A DNA stretch of 64,000 bases from Beta vulgaris subsp. vulgaris (Eukaryota > Streptophyta > Magnoliopsida > Caryophyllales > Amaranthaceae): positions 30,782,507-30,846,506 of the forward strand of contig NC_079207.1 of NCBI RefSeq assembly GCF_026745355.1, given 5' to 3'. A program made the translations under genes and the position numbers. The notes beneath the pieces are model-generated. The model saw only the letters and a list, made by a program, of their open reading frames with translations, ran no database searches and was not told where the DNA came from. Below are positions 1 through 11,251 of this stretch, one piece after another (the first letter of the stretch is position 1; the number at the start of each line of letters is the position of its first letter).

Positions 1-221
1 TGTGAATACTATTAGTCACACTGTTAATGAAATGAAATACATTGTGAAAAATAGAATAGTGCAGATTCTAAATACAAAGGTGACAGATAATGATAGAAGG
101 TGGATAGAAAATTTGTAATTACTGGGGACTGTCCAGTGATAGGTTTGGGGCTTGCTAATTTGTAAGCTGCCTTTAGGAGTGGTGTGTTTTGGTTTTAATG
201 ATATTACTTACCAAAAAAAAA
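1..221 (+). mobile_element. 3' end of an L1-type LINE (ORF2 C-terminus, 3'UTR, A-tail)
   Basis: Bases 2-115 read without interruption as the last 38 residues of a LINE ORF2, ending RRWIENL and a stop at 116-118. The run VKNRIVQI is typical of the C-terminal tail after the zinc-binding region in plant L1 ORF2. A short 3'UTR follows and ends in an A-run at 213-221, as expected for target-primed reverse transcription. The rest of the element lies left of the window. It is a non-LTR fragment with no function of its own. Confidence 0.6.
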
Positions 222-608
222 TTGTTGTTTATCGTTTGAGCTCCGTACTTTTATATTTGTATATCCTGATAATTAGTTTCGGAAGGTCGACAAGGAGTTC
301 TATGACCTAAAGGGGATGGTAGTTTTCGAAATACAAAAGCTGTCGAGTGTTTAGCTACAACTATAATGCACATCAACACTGTTGTAAGCTTGACATTCAA
401 TAGGTTCTGGTAGAGCGTCTGTAGAGTATTCATATCAAAAGCTATGAAGTTCATATCCATAACATCTCTCTCTCCTCAATCTATTTACAACCAAACCTAC
501 TCAAGACCAAGCAAGAAGCAAGAAACAAGAGTTGCAAAAACTAGCAACAAACTGCCAAAATGAAAATTACTGACTCCTAAACCACGCTTTATCTCTTACA
601 GAGATTTT
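222..608. other. Non-coding; probably 3'UTR of the minus-strand LINE
   Basis: No convincing coding region. A 69-codon minus-strand frame at 251-460 has no recognisable motif. By position this is most simply the 3'UTR of the minus-strand LINE whose stop codon is at 609-611. No A-tail is visible at its outer end, so that end may have been lost when the plus-strand LINE arrived. Confidence 0.35.
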
Positions 609-689
609 CTAGGGTATAACCAAGCTAATACGCATTTTAATGGACTGTTTGAGATCACTAATGATTTTAGGAAGAACATGAACTACCCC
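609..689 (-). pseudogene. LINE ORF2 C-terminal tail, separated from its body by the copia insertion
   Basis: Read on the minus strand this continues in frame from 11445: the residues before the copia are NECLWNGV and those after are VHVLPKIISDLKQSIKMRI, then a stop at 609-611. The duplicated target ACCCC (685-689 and 11440-11444) lies exactly at the split. It is the end of the zf-RVT-containing fragment at 11445-12128. Confidence 0.65.
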
Positions 690-877
690 TGTTGGATCAT
701 ACATGTATAGTTAGTTTGGGCCAATATCTTTATGTATATGCTATGCGGTTCTTAGGCCCATGTGTGGCTTTGTAATTACTTAGGGCTGTATATATATATC
801 AAGGGCAACACAATACAATACAACAACACATATTGAAAACCTCCAAAACACTTTGTGATCTCTTGGCCACTGTGACA
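690..877 (+). repeat. 5' LTR of the copia element
   Basis: 188 bp, from TGTTGGATCATACATG to CACTGTGACA. Nearly identical to 11252-11439; the differences are a T/C and another T/C in the last 20 bases. It carries the element's promoter. Confidence 0.95.
788..799 (+). promoter_or_regulatory. TATA-like motif in the copia 5' LTR
   Basis: An alternating TATATATATATC run about 100 bp into the LTR and 80 bp before its end, at the normal place for an LTR promoter. The same run is in the 3' LTR near 11350. Position and composition only. Confidence 0.5.
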
Positions 878-889
878 TGGTATCAGAGC
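878..889 (+). other. Primer-binding site (tRNA-iMet type)
   Basis: TGGTATCAGAGC directly abuts the LTR end. This is the standard plant copia primer site, complementary to the 3' end of initiator methionine tRNA. Confidence 0.95.
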
Positions 890-981
890 CGGACTTTTGA
901 CCGGAGCTCGTCGGACTTTGATCTTCATCTCGCCTGAATTCTCGCCTCACCCGTGTGATCCGCCAGAATTCATTCGTAGCG

Positions 982-2035
982 ATGGGGGATGAAAAGAAAG
1001 TGCTTGCAGGTGCGAAGAGCGAGTGGACTGTAACCTCTTCGTCACCTTACTTCCTGGGATCCGGGGACCAGCCCGGAAACATGATCACTCACGTTGTCTT
1101 CACTGGGAAAACTACGTGAGTTGGGCGAGAGCGATGACTCTCTCGCTTCGTGTAAGGCGCAAGTATGGATTTGTTGATGGGACAATACCGAAACCAAGCG
1201 ATTCTGTCGCTCTTCTTGACTGGGATACAGTTCATTCCATGATTGTATCATGGATGTTGCGAAGCATGGAGCCGAAAGTCGCAACCACTATTCCTTTGCA
1301 CGATAACGCGAAGGATTTATGGGATTACCTTGAGCGTAGATTTTGTGTCGCGAACGGACCGCGTATACAACAGATTAAAGCAGCCATTATGGACTGCAAA
1401 CAAACTGAATCGATGACGGTTGATGCGTACTATACGAAGCTTATGGGCTTTTATGATGAATTGGCACGGTTGAAGTCGTTGCCCGCTTGTGAATGTAAGA
1501 AGTGTGAGTGTGGATTGGCCTTGAAACTGTCGAAGGACCGTGATGATGAGATCTTTCATCAATTCCTGGTTGGCTTAGATAACAAGAGTTATGGGGCTGT
1601 GAGGACTAACTTGCTCTCACAAGAGCCGTTGGGAGACATTAACCGTGCGTATCAATCACTCGTGCAAGAGGAGCGATCTAGATCCATGGCGAGTGGGCGT
1701 ACCGCAGAAGAGAATGTTCATGCCTTCTATGTGCAGACTGATCGTGGGCGTGGCAGGTTTGATAGAGTGGACAAGAGCAAATTGACATGCTCTCATTGTA
1801 AAGCAAAGGGGCATGAAGTTAGCACCTGTTTCAAAATACATGGTAACCCTGCTTGGTATGAAGAGCGAATCCGGGCACGCCAAGCGGCCCGTGGAGATGG
1901 TGGTGGTCCCGGGTCTTCGAGTCGGTCGACTGGAGTAGTGGGTGCTGGGACATCCCAAAGTGCTGGGCCGTAGTTGAATGCTGGGCCGCAATCGAGTTCT
2001 GGGCCGCCCGCTGCAGGGGGGCACGAGCCCACGCC
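982..2035 (+). pseudogene. gag: copia gag (capsid region plus zinc knuckle), frameshifted
   Basis: The likely start is ATG 982, in good context, giving MGDEKKVLAG. That frame runs into a stop after about 40 codons at a GGGAAAAC tract near 1107, where a missing G shifts to the long frame ending at 1973. The long frame has the plant copia gag domain (MIVSWMLRSMEP, VANGPRIQQIKAAIMDCKQ) and a CCHC knuckle CSHCKAKGHEVSTC near 1788-1829, which binds packaged RNA. A TAG at 1971-1973 and a second 1-nt shift precede the protease frame. Gag would form the virus-like particle; this copy cannot make a full protein. Confidence 0.85.
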
Positions 2036-3249
2036 GTGCATGACGGCTCGTTTCTGGCCGCTGATGGCAGTGGCACTTCTCTCGCCAACTTGACCCGTGA
2101 GCAGATGGAGGCTCTCATGACTTTGATGAATTACAAAGAGGAACCACAGACGGAACAAATGAAAGGTGAGAAAGTGGATACGGAGTGGATTATAGACACA
2201 GGGGCTTCCCACCATATTACGGGCACCCTGACCATTTTGCGCAATGTGCGGGATATTGCCGGACGTCCCGTGGGCAATGTTATCAAAATCGGGATCCTAC
2301 TTTGGATCGTAGGGGCTGGTAGAATCGAATCGGTGGGATCGGATCGTAGGATCGTAAGATCCTACAATTCGGTGAAATAGAGATAATTATACTAAAATAT
2401 GGTGAGAACCTCATGTTAAAAATTTACACATATTAATAATGATTTTCTTAGTTAGCAAATGATGATAGTTTTTCAATACAATAAGATTGAAGTAACATGC
2501 GATCAAAATTTAATAGGAGAAATATTATATGTGAAATTACTTTATGATTTTTATATGGTAAGATCGGTTCGTAGAATCGTAGGATCGTAGAATCGTGTTA
2601 AGATCCTACCATGTGATTTTTTGTGGTTGAGCAGGATCGAAAGATCCTACAAAATTAAGATCCTACGTCGGATCGGGATCGGTGAGGTCCTCCAAGATCG
2701 TAAAATCGTAGAATCGTAAGATTCGGATCGGGATTTTAACAACAATGCCCGTGGGTCTTCCCGACGGCAGTTCTGCGGTGGCTACCCAACAAGGAGATGT
2801 GTATCTCACAGATTGTCTTATTTTGCGCAATGTGTTATATGTTCCTGCATTTCATTGCAACTTAATTTCTGTCTCGCATTTGGTGTCTGATAACTGTTTT
2901 GTACTATCCAATTCACTTCTTCTTTGTGTGCTATACAGGACCAACCTTCAGGGACTCTGATTGGAGCAGGTGAACGACGAGGGGGGCTTTACTTCTTTCG
3001 CAAGGTGGCTGTGGTGCAGGCGGTTGGTGTTCCTAGCATCAGTGAGTTTGACTTGTGGCATCAAAGGTTAGGTCATCCTTCGGAGAGAGTTGTGAAGATG
3101 CTTCCTGCTATCAAATCTAGTACTTCTAGGAAGAAATTGAATAACATATGTGATGTGTGTCCCCTAGCTAAGCAGACACGTGATGTTTTTCCTGTTAGTT
3201 TGAATAAAGCCAGTTGCTTGTTTGAGTTGATACATTGTGATTTGTGGGA
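2036..3249 (+). pseudogene. pol: copia protease and GAG-pre-integrase region, split by a hAT-type MITE
   Basis: The aspartic protease motif DTGAS is at 2195-2209, in the context WIIDTGASHHITG. The frame reaches AGRPVG and is interrupted by the MITE at 2275-2747, then resumes at 2748 (PVGLPDGSSAVATQQGD). Because MITE plus TSD is 481 bp, the frame is shifted by one. A further 1-nt loss near 2925 separates the protease tail from the GAG-pre-integrase zinc finger (HQRLGH near 3060, CDVCPLAKQ near 3150; the HHCC element of the integrase N-terminus). Another missing G near 3247 shifts into the integrase core. Confidence 0.85.
2275..2747. mobile_element. 473-bp non-autonomous hAT-type element (MITE)
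   Basis: Flanked by a perfect 8-bp target duplication CCCGTGGG (2267-2274 and 2748-2755), the size made by hAT transposases. The ends are imperfect inverted repeats of about 23 bp: CAATGTTAT..AAAATCGGGATCC left, and CATTGTTGTTAAAATCCCGA read inward from the right. CAATG fits the hAT CAnnG terminus. Subterminal DNA is packed with GATCGTAGGATCGTAAGATC-type motifs in both orientations, probable transposase sites. No coding capacity. Confidence 0.85.
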
Positions 3250-4732
3250 CCTTATAGTGTACCCTCCTCCTGTGGAGCAATTTATTTCTTGACTATTGTT
3301 GATGATTACTCACGTGCTGTGTGGGTATATTTATTGCAACATAAAAGTGAAGTTCACCACTATTTTCATTCTTTCTTTGCCATGATATCTCGTCAATTTG
3401 ATGCTACTGTTAAGATTGTTCGGAGTGATAATGGGACTGAATTTAATTGTATGCAAGAGTTTTTTACTCGGAGTGGGATTCTTTTCCAAAGTTCTTGCAC
3501 TGGGACACCCGAACAAAATGGGAGAGTTGAGAGAAAGCACCGTCATATTTTAAATGTGAGTCGAGCCTTAATGTTTCAAGCCAACTTACCTGTTAATTTT
3601 TGGGGTGAATGTGTTCTTACTGCTGTGCATTTGATTAATCGGACCCCATCTGGTGTGTTGGGAAATAAAACGCCTTATGAAATGATATTTGGTCATGTTC
3701 CTGATTTTGATCTCTTACGTGTGTTTGGATGCTTGTGTTTTGCTCATGACCAAAAAGCTAAACGAGATAAATTTGCTCCTAGAAGTCGTAACTGTGTCTT
3801 TCTTGGGTACTCTACTGGAAAGAAAGGGTGGAAGGTATACGACTTGGAGACGGGTGTATTTTTTGTGTCCCGTGATGTTCAATTTTTTGAGACCTCTTTT
3901 CCCTATATTACTAACCCTTCCTCTCCTTCTACCTCTTCTACTCCCTCCCCTCTTAATGATCCATTCTCTCTTGTCCCTGACGCATCCAGCCCACACACTG
4001 AGCCCATCTCTCCTCCCGCGTCTCCCCTTGACGCACCCACTGAGCCCATCCCCACGCCACTCCTTCCTTCCCCCGAATCTGGCCCAACATCTGACCCGGT
4101 TACCTCTCCTACGCCAAACCTTCCTTCCCCCGAATCTGGCCCACCTACCGAGTCTGGCCCCGTGTCTGCCGCTGACCCTGGGTCGGCAGCGCTGGGCCCA
4201 GCTCCCTCCTTGCCCGCATCTACTCTTGGGTCCACTAGTGCTGATTTGTCTCCTTGTGATGAAAATTTCTCTTCTTGTGATGGTACTTCTTCGTCCTCTG
4301 TTCCTATGGGCCGTGGTCATCGGGCCAAACAACCGAGTGTGCTTTTGAAGGACTATTTGGTGAATTCTGTTGATGTTGACAGCCCCCCTCCAGGTGCGAC
4401 CCCGGCTCCTAGTCCCTCAGGTACTCCTTATTCTATAGCTCATGTTGTGAATTGTGATAATTTTGTGCGCCACCGTGCTTTTCTTGCTGCAGTTGATGAG
4501 GGTGTTGAACCGGCTAGTTTCAAACAAGCTATGGACAGTCCAGGGTGGCGAGATGCTATGCAAAAGGAAATTAGTGCTTTGGAAGATAATCAGACTTGGG
4601 TCATGACTCCTCTTCCTCCTGGGAAGAAAGCTCTGGGTTGCAAGTAGGTATATAAAATCAAATATAATTCTGATGGCAGTGTTGAACGTCTTAAAGCACG
4701 GTTGGTTATCTTGGGTAATCATCAGGTGGAGG
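3244..4732 (+). pseudogene. pol: copia integrase and start of reverse transcriptase
   Basis: The integrase core reads well: YFLTIVDDYSR (first Asp), IVRSDNGTEF (second Asp), GTPEQNGRVERKHRHI (Glu), so the DDE triad is present. A long Pro/Ser/Thr-rich linker (about residues 225-375 of this frame) joins integrase to RT, as usual in copia. The RT N-terminus is MDSPGWRDAMQKEISALEDN and LPPGKKALGCK, then TAG at 4645-4647 where W is conserved (TGG to TAG). The frame stays open afterwards up to the gypsy insertion at 4733. Confidence 0.9.
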
Positions 4733-4748
4733 TGTAACACCCCGGTAA

Positions 4749-5340
4749 TCATCAACTCACTCATCTCAGGAGGTGCCATTCTATAAGGTGCCTTAGATAT
4801 AGGTGCAGTTCCAGGAACTAAGTCTATGGTAAACTCAACAGCTCTTGCAGGCGGCATACCTGAAATTTCACTCGGAAATACGTTCATAAACTCATTCACT
4901 ATTGGAACATCCTCAAGTTTCAACTCAGCTTCTTTACTCACATCTTGCACGCTACAGAAAAACAGCTCACACCCCTTTCTCATCAACTTCACTTGAGAGC
5001 AGAGATCACTCCAAAGTTCTTAGGTTTCCCAAATGTCTATACGAGGTCAATTTTCCCGAAGGGTTTCTCAACACTACCTTTTGAACTTCACAATCAATCC
5101 TGGCCTTGTAATGACTCAACCAGTTCATCCCAAGAATCACATCTAGGTCTCCCAAATTGTATTAAGTCAGACGGAAAGACACAGCCTCCTATCTTCAAAG
5201 GCAGGTTTCTACACAACTTGGTACACCTTATGATTTCTCCAATAGGTATACTAATAGGCAAATCAAACACTTCAAAATCTACTAAACCCAATTGAATTTC
5301 CTCAATCAAACCTTGCTCAAATCACCGAGCCTTTAACTCC
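4749..5340 (-). pseudogene. pol: gypsy protease and RT N-terminus, truncated
   Basis: In minus-strand order: LVDFEVFDLPISIPIGEIIR and KIGGCVFPSDLI match the chromovirus protease fold after the catalytic motif, then QKVVLRNPSGKIDLV. The RT lead-in follows: EDVPIVNEFMNVFPSEISGM, PPARAVEFTIDLVPGT, ISKAPYRMAPPEM. It stops at about 4750, before any catalytic RT motif, and runs straight into the 17-bp LTR end. The catalytic protease DTG is not readable. The sequence resembles the Tekay/Del type of chromovirus. Confidence 0.8.
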
Positions 5341-5345
5341 TCAAT

Positions 5346-5760
5346 GGCTATACCTCAAGTGCAAATCTAGACAATGCTATAAACTTGCTATAATACTTAG
5401 AGATAGTCATGCTCTCCATCTTAAGTTAATAAACTCTTGGGCTTTTAGTTTCCTCATAAAAGCAGGGTAAAACTTTTCTCTTAAAGCAGCAATAAAGGAT
5501 TCCCAAATAAACTCTTTCATAATACTGAGTCTAGTCTCATTCTCTTTCTACTATAAGTCAGTCTCATCTTTCAAATACAGTACAACTTGACCTACTTTAA
5601 TACTCTCAGGACAGTTTCACAGCCCCAAAAATCTTTTAAACGCCCTAATCCGACTCTCTAAGAGGATAGGTCAGCTTACCCCTTAAGGTACGACAGTTTA
5701 ATCTTAGCTAGTCTCTCAACAAATGTCCCAGTAGAATCGGGACACTCAACTTTTTCGAGT
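5346..5760 (-). pseudogene. gag: gypsy gag capsid remnant
   Basis: Several in-frame pieces match the Retrotrans_gag domain: PESIKVGQVVLYLKDETDL, then FIWESFIAALREKFYPAFM and RKLKAQEFINL. Stops replace the conserved WW and others occur downstream. The zinc knuckle that should lie between gag and protease is not visible, so there is a deletion or strong decay near 5340. Confidence 0.65.
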
Positions 5761-7420
5761 CAAATTCTTTGCCAACAGGCGAATAGCAGATGCTAAGGCA
5801 TCATTATTGTTTGACGCTCTACTTCGCGACTGAAATCTAACGTAACTTACTTTGGGTTCCAGCATAACTTACATGTCCATCTAATAAGGCAACACTTGAT
5901 TTGATCATTAAAGATCGCATCAACATACAATTCCACTAAGTTCCAACATGAAGTGTTCTCTAATAATCACATAATCGTTCATGTAAAATATATTCACATC
6001 AACGTGCAAGTAGAAACAAGCAAGCAAGAATATAATCACATGATCAAAAGAATAATAAAAAAAAATATTCCCATCACGTGCCCAGAATAAATTCTTACTC
6101 ACTCATATAAAGAAATAATAACTTCTATTCCTCAATCGATAATAAGAATTTTTCCCAATCCAAAATAACCAACTTATTCCTCAATAATATAAAGAATATT
6201 AATAAGAAATTTAAACCATTATAGCTTGACTATTTCCAACAACTAATCTTAAAGCATAAATAAATACTCTAGAGTTACATATCATTCTATCCTTATTTCC
6301 TTTATACGGAGTAAACATTTCATCTCCAAAGTCTCCAAAGTCTTCACTATAATAAATAATTAATAAACTTGAGTTCCTAGATCTAGTAGATCTTCAAATA
6401 CTTTTGGATTGATGTCCATTTCATCCATCTCTAAAACATCACATCGCTCAGATAAAGTCTCCAAATAACATTGTAGATGTCCTTTCAAGTTTGCACTCTA
6501 GTACAATCAAACTCATTCATATATCACTAACAAGGATGCCTACTTTTAACACATAATGCATAATGCTCTCTAAGCTAGTGTAACTATAACTTCAAGGCTC
6601 ATACATCGAACATTCTCATCATCACTCAATATATTGGGTTATGATAGCTTCCTACTCTATTAACTTTGCCTGACAATTCTATTAACTTGTCTGGCAGACA
6701 TGGTTAGGGATCTACAACAAATAAACCTATAATGGTTTAGCACTCTCTCTAACGTGTTCCCACAAATAACAAGGGTAAACAAAAACAAAGGATGTAAAAT
6801 ATAACACCTTAGCAGCAAGAAGAGATATAACAGTTAGCAGGGAAGAAAAACATTCATGCATCATAGCAGGGAAGAAAAATAAATAATGCACTTATTTGCA
6901 GGGAAGAAAATAATATGATGATGCTGAACTAACTTTTCAATGCAGGCATATAATATTTCTATCCTATATGCCCTTCTTATACTACCCATTCTCACAATGC
7001 AATACTATACCTTAAAGGCATGAAAATAATGCAGACACTTTTATAAATAACATTACTTAGTGCCTAAAATAACTTTTCGAAATAAAAATATTTCGGACCC
7101 AAGACACTCGAAAAATATTCACTCGAAATTTTTTTTTTTTCGGACTCCGCACTTTTTCGAATTTTGTTTTTTTTTTCGGACTTATAAAAAAATTCGAACT
7201 CTTCCAATTTCCGGAAAAATTTCGAACCTCAGATTTCCGAAAGCAAAAAAAATTTCGGTTTATAAAGAAAATTTTTGTTCTAAAAAAATATATTTTATGT
7301 CTAACTTTTCGAAATGAAACGTAGGATATACTAAGGTTTCCTTCAAATACATAAGCTAGTACTTAAACTAAGTCATAATAAGCTAGTAGTTAGGCGCCTA
7401 AAGTCTTAAACTAACCTAAA
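5761..7420 (-). other. gypsy untranslated leader, with a TTTCG-rich stretch
   Basis: No coding capacity recognised. At 7066-7316 the motifs TTTCGAA, TTTCGGA, ATTTCG and related forms recur about every 10-25 bases between A and T runs. Around 6835-6910 the motif GCAGGGAAGAAAA occurs three times. By position between primer site and gag this is the 5' leader of the gypsy element. Confidence 0.5.
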
Positions 7421-7434
7421 GCTCCCAGATACCA
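7421..7434 (-). other. gypsy primer-binding site (imperfect tRNA-iMet type)
   Basis: On the minus strand the LTR ends GTGTTACA and, three bases on, TGGTATCTGGGAGC follows. This matches TGGTATCAGAGC imperfectly and agrees with the site used by chromoviruses. Confidence 0.65.
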
Positions 7435-7437
7435 CTT

Positions 7438-9929
7438 TGTAACACCCCGATAATTCTCTCTTTCTAGAAAATACTTTTATAACAAATCTAGAGAATTACC
7501 CAGGCATTATCGCCCGTGTGAAAACGTTTCGGCTTACTCAGAATTTTGCAGCGGAAAACAATTACTAAATAAAATCAACTTTATTAAACTTATGAAATAA
7601 ATGCAACTATTTCGAAACTAAACACACCAACTAAAAACTCAAACTTAAGTAAAGATGTCCCTACGAAAACAACTTAACTATACTAAGTATAAGCCTCTCC
7701 ATTCCAGATTCCCAATGAATGCATCTTGCAACCTGTAATGTCAATGCATACTGACTCTGCTCACCAGAAGGATCATCACAGGATCAATAGGCAAAGCCAT
7801 GATCACACACACAAACAGCACGTAATCAGCAAAGCTGAGTACTACATATCAGACATAAATAACCTAAACATGATACTACAAAACATAACTTGCAGGAATA
7901 ATAATAATAACATATAAATATTCTGCAGACGACTCTACTGAACTAGACTCTAAACTTTTATTTCTTCTTTAAATGGAATAGTTATGGGACGAGTTGTCTA
8001 TACTGAAGTAGGAGATATGGGAGCTACCACATATTCCAATTGACCTGCGATATCGAGGAACCTTTGAGCTAAAAAGGAAAGGTGATCAATCCAATCCTAG
8101 GAAAATACATATCACGGCGGACTATGTATCCCAACCCTTAGTGTCCAACTCTAGACGTGCACCAGTCTAAAGTCTATAACCTATTCTCGTTTCACTTTAC
8201 GTTGCATTCATTTTATACTTGTGTTGACACCAACCAAGCACATAACACACATTGCTAATAATCACATAACATCACAAAACTCCTTTTTAATCTTAGAATC
8301 AACAAGTGTTCACAACTTATCATTCAAGACTCCTTTAACTTCTTTTATTCTTTACTAACTTGCCTGTTGAACCTAGCCAACAGTAAACTGTACCTTTTAT
8401 AGTATAACTCATCTTATCCAAATAAGATCCACGGTCCTTATAAGATAAATAAATAATACTCATGAATCTATGTAACACATGATTCAACTTACTTACATTA
8501 ATTCACTCACGAATTAATACCAAAACTAAACTTATCTGCTTGCATCAAACTTCCATACAAACAGCCATACTCATACATATTCTTAGTTTACATGTAGCAC
8601 ACAGGCAAGTAACATGTAAAGCAATTTCAGTAAATCATATATATGAACAACAAGGTCCTATACATGATACTACAAAATAAAAACATCCCTAAGCATGTTT
8701 CTAACCATATAGCACGTAGACTATGTACGTACCTTGTATAAACGCAACGGTAGGCCACTTTTATGTCTAAAAGTCCCCTACTATAAATTCTCCGCCACAA
8801 ACAATAAATAATCAAGTAAATACTTGAACTAAAAAAATACAGCAACTTTAAAACGCCCAAACCCTTTTAAACGTCTTTAAAAATCGTTTTTATAATTTAA
8901 ACTCCGTTATTTTTAATCCCTAGTATAGTACAACTATTCTAGTGATTAAAAATCATTAAAAACCTTAAAATACTAACTTTCTGAATTTCCAGCATTATAA
9001 AATTTTCTAAACCTTCTGAAAATATTTTAAATGCATATAAAAATCGTATTCAATCAAAATTCATATTCATACTTTAAATATACGTTTCTAGTGTTTAAAA
9101 CCCTAAAAACCATATCTTTCATGATTAAAACTAAAAATAATAAATCTGAAATTTTTTTTTCCCTTATACATATGAGAACCGAAATAAATTCTTCATAATA
9201 AATAATAACTCAAATCATAATCATGTAAATAGTAATAAAATAACAATAAAAATTAGGACTTTAATGGAATCTTAAAGGAGAAGTAAAGAAAAACAACCGA
9301 AAATGAGGAGGAAGGCAGCGCCGGACTGAAGGACACAGCAAGGACCGGCGGCAGCAGGTTTTGACTTCAAGAAATTATTCGTGACGTTTCTTGTTCAACA
9401 AGAAACGTTACTTAGCGAAGAAGAAACGATTTTTGAGAGAAAATAGGAACTCACGCACAAAGAGAGAGGAGAGAGAAAATGTCGAGTGAGGGAGAGAGAG
9501 AATTCAGAAGTACGTGCAAGGGAGGAGAGAGAAAATAGTGTAGGGCAAAATAATTGGGTTTTTAGGATATTTAAATAGGCTAATCCTTTTGGGCTTAGGA
9601 AAAGAAATTTCAATAATAAAACTTTGATGACTAACAAGATGGGCTTATTAGGACTTTAGTCATCAAATTATCTTTTCCCTTTTTATTACTTTTGGGCTTT
9701 CGATTCCATTAATTTTCTTTTTAAATATGCTTTTAATAATTAAACTTATTAAAACATGCTTAATTAAAATATTACAATTTTTAAGCATGAAAATATTTTT
9801 AGTTGACTTTTAAAAATAGTCAACCCTTTTTAAAAGTCAAACCATTTCCAAACTCATTTGGATTTAAATATAACTACATAAATACCTTAATATATTTATG
9901 AAAATCTTTTTAAAATGTGGGGGATTACA
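7438..9929 (-). repeat. 5' LTR of the nested gypsy element (about 2.5 kb)
   Basis: On the minus strand it begins TGTAATCCCCCACATTTT and ends CGGGGTGTTACA. About 2492 bp is long but normal for Tekay-type chromoviruses. A TATTTAAATA box lies at 9568-9577 (minus), followed by a purine/pyrimidine-rich transcribed stretch. The partner LTR at 4733 survives only as about 17 bp. No coding sequence inside. Confidence 0.75.
9567..9579 (-). promoter_or_regulatory. TATA-like box in the gypsy LTR
   Basis: CCTATTTAAATAT on the minus strand, roughly 350 bp into the LTR, at a plausible U3/R position. Sequence only. Confidence 0.35.
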
Positions 9930-9934
9930 GGAGG

Positions 9935-11244
9935 GGATTGACTACAATGAGACCTTTGCTCCCGTGGCTAAGGTTGTTACTGTTCGGGCTTTTCTTGCTC
10001 TTGCTGCTGCCTACAATTGGGAAGTTCATCAAATGGATGTCCATAACGCCTTTCTTCATGGCGATCTTGATGAGGAGGTATACATGCGCCTTCCTCTTGG
10101 CTTTGCTACTAGTTATTCTGGTCAGGTCTGTAAGCTCCGTAAGTCTCTCTATGGTCTGCGCCAGGCTCCTCGGTGTTGGTTTGCCAAACTCGCCACTTCC
10201 TTGCGCTAGTATGGGTTCTCTCGTTCTTACTCTGATTACTCCCTCTTCACCTATTGTCGTGATTCTGTTCGGATGAATATGCTAGTGTATGTTGATGATC
10301 TCATCATTTCTGGTAACGATCCTGCTGCTTTATCCTCTTTTAAAGCTTATTTGGGTGACTGTTTTCGGATGAAGGATCTTGGTCTTTTAAAATACTTTCT
10401 CGGTATTGAGGTTGCTCGTGGCCCTGATGGCTTCTTTCTTTCTCAACGAAAGTATGCCCTTGATATTATCTTTGAGACTGGTCTCTTGGGTGCTAAACCA
10501 GCCGACACCCCTCTCGAGCAGAACCACACTTTAGCTACGGCCGATGGCCCGTTATATGCTGACATTGCCCAATATAGGCGTCTTGTGGGTCGTCTTATCT
10601 ACTTGGCCTTTACTCGTCCTGACTTGGCCTATGTGGTTCATATCCTGGCTCAGTTCATGCACGAGCCTCGCCAACAACATTGGGACGCTGCTCTTCGTGT
10701 TGTTCGTTATTTAAAAGGGGCCCCTGGTCAGGGCATTGTGTTGTCTTCTTCTTGTGATTTGCATTTGAGTGCCTAGTGTGATTCTTATTGGGCTAGTTGT
10801 CCCCTCACTCGTCGTTCTGTCACTGGTTGGATGGTTTTTCTTGGCTCCTCTCCTATCTCTTGGAAGACTCGCAAACAACATACGGTTTCGCGCTCTTCTG
10901 CAGAAGCTGAGTATCGGTCTATGGCTGATGTGACTGCCGAACTTAAGTGGCTTCGTGCCCTTCTTCGTGGTCTTGGTGTCCCCCCCTCTGGTGCTTGCTC
11001 TCTTTTCTGTGACAGTAAGTCTGCTCTCTACATTGCTCAGAATCCGGTTTTTCATGAAAGGACCAAGCATATTGAGGTCGATTGCCACTTTGTTCGTGAC
11101 GCCATCCAGGCTGGTCTTATTGCTACTTCTCATGTTTCCACTACGGAACAACTCGCAGATATCTTCACCAAAGCTCTTGGCACTCGCCAGTTTTTGTATT
11201 TACTCGGCAAGTTGGGCATTAGTAATCTCCATGCTCCAACTTGA
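9935..11244 (+). pseudogene. pol: copia reverse transcriptase and RNase H, two in-frame stops
   Basis: The frame resumes exactly after the gypsy [43 protein letters not shown] (first catalytic Asp), [16 protein letters not shown] at 10288-10299 (catalytic pair), KDLGLLKYFLGIEVA, then RNase H with [20 protein letters not shown] and ADIFTKAL near the end. All in one frame, with TAG at 10207-10209 and 10774-10776 (probably former CAG and a Tyr codon). The catalytic residues are intact. The protein ends at 11242-11244, just before the polypurine tract. Confidence 0.92.
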
Positions 11245-11251
11245 GGGGGGG
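11242..11251 (+). other. copia polypurine tract
   Basis: TGAGGGGGGG directly before the 3' LTR; it primes plus-strand DNA synthesis. It overlaps the pol stop codon. Confidence 0.8.

Larger units (their letters stand above)
4733..9929 (-). mobile_element. Rearranged Ty3/gypsy (chromovirus-like) element nested in the copia
   Basis: Bounded by TSD GGAGG (4728-4732, 9930-9934) and by TG..CA ends: TGTAACACCCCGG at 4733 and GGGGGATTACA at 9929. On the minus strand the order is LTR (9929 to 7438), primer site, leader, gag remnant (about 5760-5346), protease remnant (5340-5000), first part of RT (to about 4750), then only about 17 bp of the expected 3' LTR. RT core, RNase H, integrase and nearly all of the 3' LTR are missing. 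The insert plus TSD is 5202 bp, so the copia frame is kept across it. Confidence 0.85.

Noticed and set aside
3689..4348. Leu/Pro-rich 219-codon plus-strand frame and Arg/Gly-rich 205- and 110-codon minus-strand frames
   Set aside because: Shadows of the Pro/Ser-rich linker between copia integrase and RT.
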